DNA from: Polytrichum commune
Taxonomy: Eukaryota > Streptophyta > Polytrichopsida > Polytrichales > Polytrichaceae
Direction of reading: 5' to 3'
Assembly (NCBI GenBank): GCA_950295325.1
Contig: OX485807.1
Location: 500,501 to 564,500 of the forward strand
DNA: 64,000 nt
The translations under genes were made by a program, and so were the position numbers. The notes below the pieces were generated by a model, which was not told where the DNA came from, ran no database searches, and saw nothing but the letters and a program-made list of their open reading frames with translations. Of the stretch, positions 61,393 to 64,000 are shown piece after piece. Every line of letters starts with the position of its first letter. Position 1 is the stretch's first letter.

Positions 61393-62069
61393 TGCTTGCT
61401 AACCCTCGTCGTAAGAATTCCAAATTTTAAAACCCTCAACCCTCACAGGAGCACCTTCGAATCCAAAGTCCACACCCTTCAATCAATCGCCACCCCTGTT
61501 TGTTAATCGCAGGAAGAGGCCTACAACATCCTCCCCGTCGTCACATCTCTGGCTCCGGTGTTGGGAATTTCTGGGAGTGACTTAACCCAACAATCGCTTC
61601 AGAGAATCTGCCCCCAAGGGATTCCAAAAATGCTTGGCGCCACCCTTGGATCTACCTTCCAGTGATGCTACCGACACCCCAGAAGCTGACCCTTCAAATT
61701 TGAGCGTGAGATTTGTGAGAGGCTTTGTGCACCTGCGATCGACTATTGGAAGCGGTCTGGATCTACATGGCCATCGTGCTTCGATGGCGGCAAACGCGAT
61801 GAGGACTACGCATGCTTACTTAGATGATGGAATGATCCTTGCTCTTCAACTCTATCTCTCTGTGTGTATCTCTGTGGTTCTGTGCGGGAAAACCGCCGGT
61901 CAAGGACGATGAAATTAGAGTGCAATGAGGGTTTGTTTGGCGATGGCGATGGCAGGATTGGAGGTCAAAGTTGTAAGTTTCCCACAAGGTGGGAAACACA
62001 AAACAACAGCAATGAAACTGACCCACCACTCTCGGATGAGGGGGAGCCAAGCTACTTCCCCGCACGAGG

Positions 62070-64000
62070 GGACTGGTAACCGGGACCATGGCACTCAAGG
62101 GTATCAACGGATAACACGTGAGGTGACGGCGCTTGTGCACTCGTGGTGAATGACGACCGGCCTTTCATAGCCCAGCAGCTGTGGCGGGTATATCAGGGTA
62201 ACACATGAGGAGCCTACCCTGTGGACTCCAGGTCCTTGGTACCCGGATTTCGAAACACCTTAGTCAAACCGGGTATGTTAAGGTGCTGGAGTTTGTGGAG
62301 CAAGGGTGCTGCTACACTAAATGTGATATTTAGTATCACCAATTCTAATTGTCTTGCTCAATACTAATTGTAAACCAAGGTATAGTGTCACCAACACTAA
62401 ATCTTAATCCAACACTATTTGTCATACCTTGTCAATTTCCAGAGGGATATGATAGATGTATAGTGTTGCAATTACTATCACTTATGAAGTGATTTTTCAT
62501 CCAAATCTCAATCATCCATGACAATATTTCAACACGAGTTGTTGACAAGAGAAGGTAGGGTTTTGGCCAACAGATGAACTCCTTTATAATCCATGACAGT
62601 ATTTGTTGACTTGTTCATGAAAAGTGTCTTCTGAAAAAATAACACAGTGACATATAATACCATATGACACTAAATATCATATTTAGCGTGGGAACCGGCA
62701 TATGAAGAGCTGTCAGGGTATAGACGGGCATCTCAGGGTATCAAGTTGCACGAGATTGGTAGCCGGCTCTCAGGTATTCACAGATATGCACAGGTACTCT
62801 TGAAGTGCTGGAGGTTGTGGAGGAAGGGACCTTGGTAACGACCATTTGAAAGCTCTCTGGGTATTTTATAGTATTGAGTTCGGATCACATTTTTTTGATA
62901 CTTCTTGGAATATATAATGAAATTTTACATTGTTTAAATCGATAGTGTATGGGTTGTTAACGATAAATTTTATTTTGATGTCATTCAGGTTTGTATGGAA
63001 TGCAAGAACCTTTGTATATAGGTAAAATCATCTTAGTATTAATATGGTATTAGGATGGTATTGATTCAAATAGGAACGTGTGTGTAGAAGGATTCTCTCG
63101 TTTTGTGATATCCATCAAGTATCGATGTTTGATTGACATTACAATTTTCATACCATATGCGTAGGTTATTAATACCATTATTAATGTTGTGTTTTGATAT
63201 CATGCATTCACCTATATACCAGCCCTAACAATGGTATTCATGGGTCTCAACACATGACATGCAAAAGGTTATTGACAAATGGAACATCGTGAATGGTCAA
63301 TAGACAAATTTCTAAGGGATTGGTGGGTATCAATGGATCACGTGTGATTTGTTGAAGCTTTTGTGGACAACCTTAAACTATTTGTAGGGCTAGATTTTGG
63401 GTACCAATGGACAACACATTAGGAGTTAGAGTTTGTGGATCCATGGTGCTTGGTAACATGTGTGATCATGCGATAGGGTACTAACATATATCTAAGGGCA
63501 ACATGTGTGGTATGGAGCTTGTGCACAAAGAAAACATGGTGACCAATATTTGACAACTTCATATGAGTATTTACTGGCATCGACATGTAACACACAAGGT
63601 ACTAGAGGTTATGAACGCATGGAGCATGATGATTGGCATCTCATGACTTCCAAGGTATTGACGGGTGTTTGTAGGTAATACGTGCAATGATGGAGCTCTT
63701 GGACTAGCCGACCTTGATATTTGGCATATGACTTCTTTTGTGGACTCTACGAGTATCATCATATGACACATAAGGTGTTGGAGATTGTGGACTGAGGGTA
63801 GTTGGTAACCGGCATTCAATGTCTCTTTTGAGTATGGATGCATATCTAAGGGTAACACTTGAGCTAGATTTTGTATACCAAAGGAGGTTGGTAGTCGAAG
63901 TTTAATGTCTCTCTAGTATTTGCATGTTGCGACATGTACTACACAAGGTGCAAAAAATTATAGACAAATGGAACATGGTGACCACCATTTGACGATTTCC
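62070..64000. repeat. Highly diverged minisatellite, interrupted by MITE C
   Basis: Sentence-like units recur with variations of 'gggtatcaacggataacacg', 'gaggtgNtggagNttgtgga' and 'cttggtaaccggcatttgaN'. The period drifts between about 85 and 120 bp. Units are seen at 62070-62300 and from 62690 to the window end, so the array continues off the right edge. No open frame is conserved. Confidence 0.6.
62313..62690. mobile_element. MITE copy C
   Basis: A 378 bp copy. The first ~26 bp (acactaaatgtgatatttag) and last ~26 bp (ctaaatatcatatttagcgt) are inverted copies of each other with few mismatches. It interrupts the minisatellite described at 62070-64000. It has no coding capacity. Confidence 0.78.

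Noticed and set aside
61634-61912. 92-codon + frame upstream of the P4H gene
   Set aside because: It begins with TTG, and the nearby ATG is in another frame that stops within a few codons. Likely promoter sequence.
1-64000. tRNA, rRNA or CRISPR features
   Set aside because: I saw no tRNA B-box/cloverleaf, conserved rRNA sequence or regularly spaced short repeats on either strand. A covariance-model scan would be decisive for tRNAs.

Overview
The window looks like a gene-poor stretch of a land-plant nuclear genome, most likely a bryophyte and perhaps a moss. The reasons are spliceosomal introns with GT/AG borders, long AT-rich spacers full of microsatellites, a MUR3-type GT47 gene, a plant prolyl 4-hydroxylase with seven exons, and a relic of a kinase family that I associate from memory with mosses. 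The organism call is an inference. I found no plasmid, organelle or bacterial signature, no rRNA or tRNA gene and no CRISPR array.

Only three genes look intact and recognisable. They are a GT47 exostosin-domain glycosyltransferase (18080-19525, +), a DOXC-class 2-oxoglutarate/Fe(II) dioxygenase with three exons (52354-54060, +), and a membrane-anchored prolyl 4-hydroxylase with seven exons (58628-61392, -). The GT47 and P4H proteins would both work in the Golgi/ER pathway on cell-wall polysaccharide and on hydroxyproline-rich proteins. The DOXC enzyme is a soluble small-molecule oxidase. They are not a cluster in any functional sense.

Most of the rest is transposon history. The most interesting piece is a 6.9 kb DNA transposon at 31860-38779. 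It has 22 bp perfect terminal inverted repeats and two convergent genes: a decayed transposase-like gene on + and a second, unrecognised gene on - that keeps a 448-codon open frame. Near each end it carries a pair of E2F-type sites, which suggests promoters tied to S phase. A second TIR element of about 3.5 kb (26330-29843, arms of about 155 bp) carries a different, stop-ridden coding region. Smaller elements are a 479 bp pogo/Tc1-mariner deletion derivative (45996-46474) and three copies of a MITE family (2647-3339, 47044-47410, 62313-62690), the first split by a nested insertion.

Four further broken coding regions lie on the minus strand or in spacers: a TKL-like kinase missing its catalytic core (48464-49710), a RING-finger gene with lesions (39889-40990), a coiled-coil/RING-like relic (43284-44677), and an unrecognised basic-region relic on + (23085-23552). 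Copies of the kinase 3' flank recur at 2.8 and 3.5 kb.

Layout: 0-17.9 kb is almost gene-free, with one possible terminal exon of a GPI-anchored protein near 1.9 kb, dispersed repeats and microsatellites. 17.9-20 kb holds the GT47 gene. 20-31.8 kb holds spacer, relics and the 3.5 kb element. 31.9-38.8 kb is the large transposon. 39-50 kb holds pseudogenes and small elements. 52-54 kb is DOXC, 58.6-61.4 kb is P4H, and 62-64 kb is a diverged minisatellite interrupted by a MITE.
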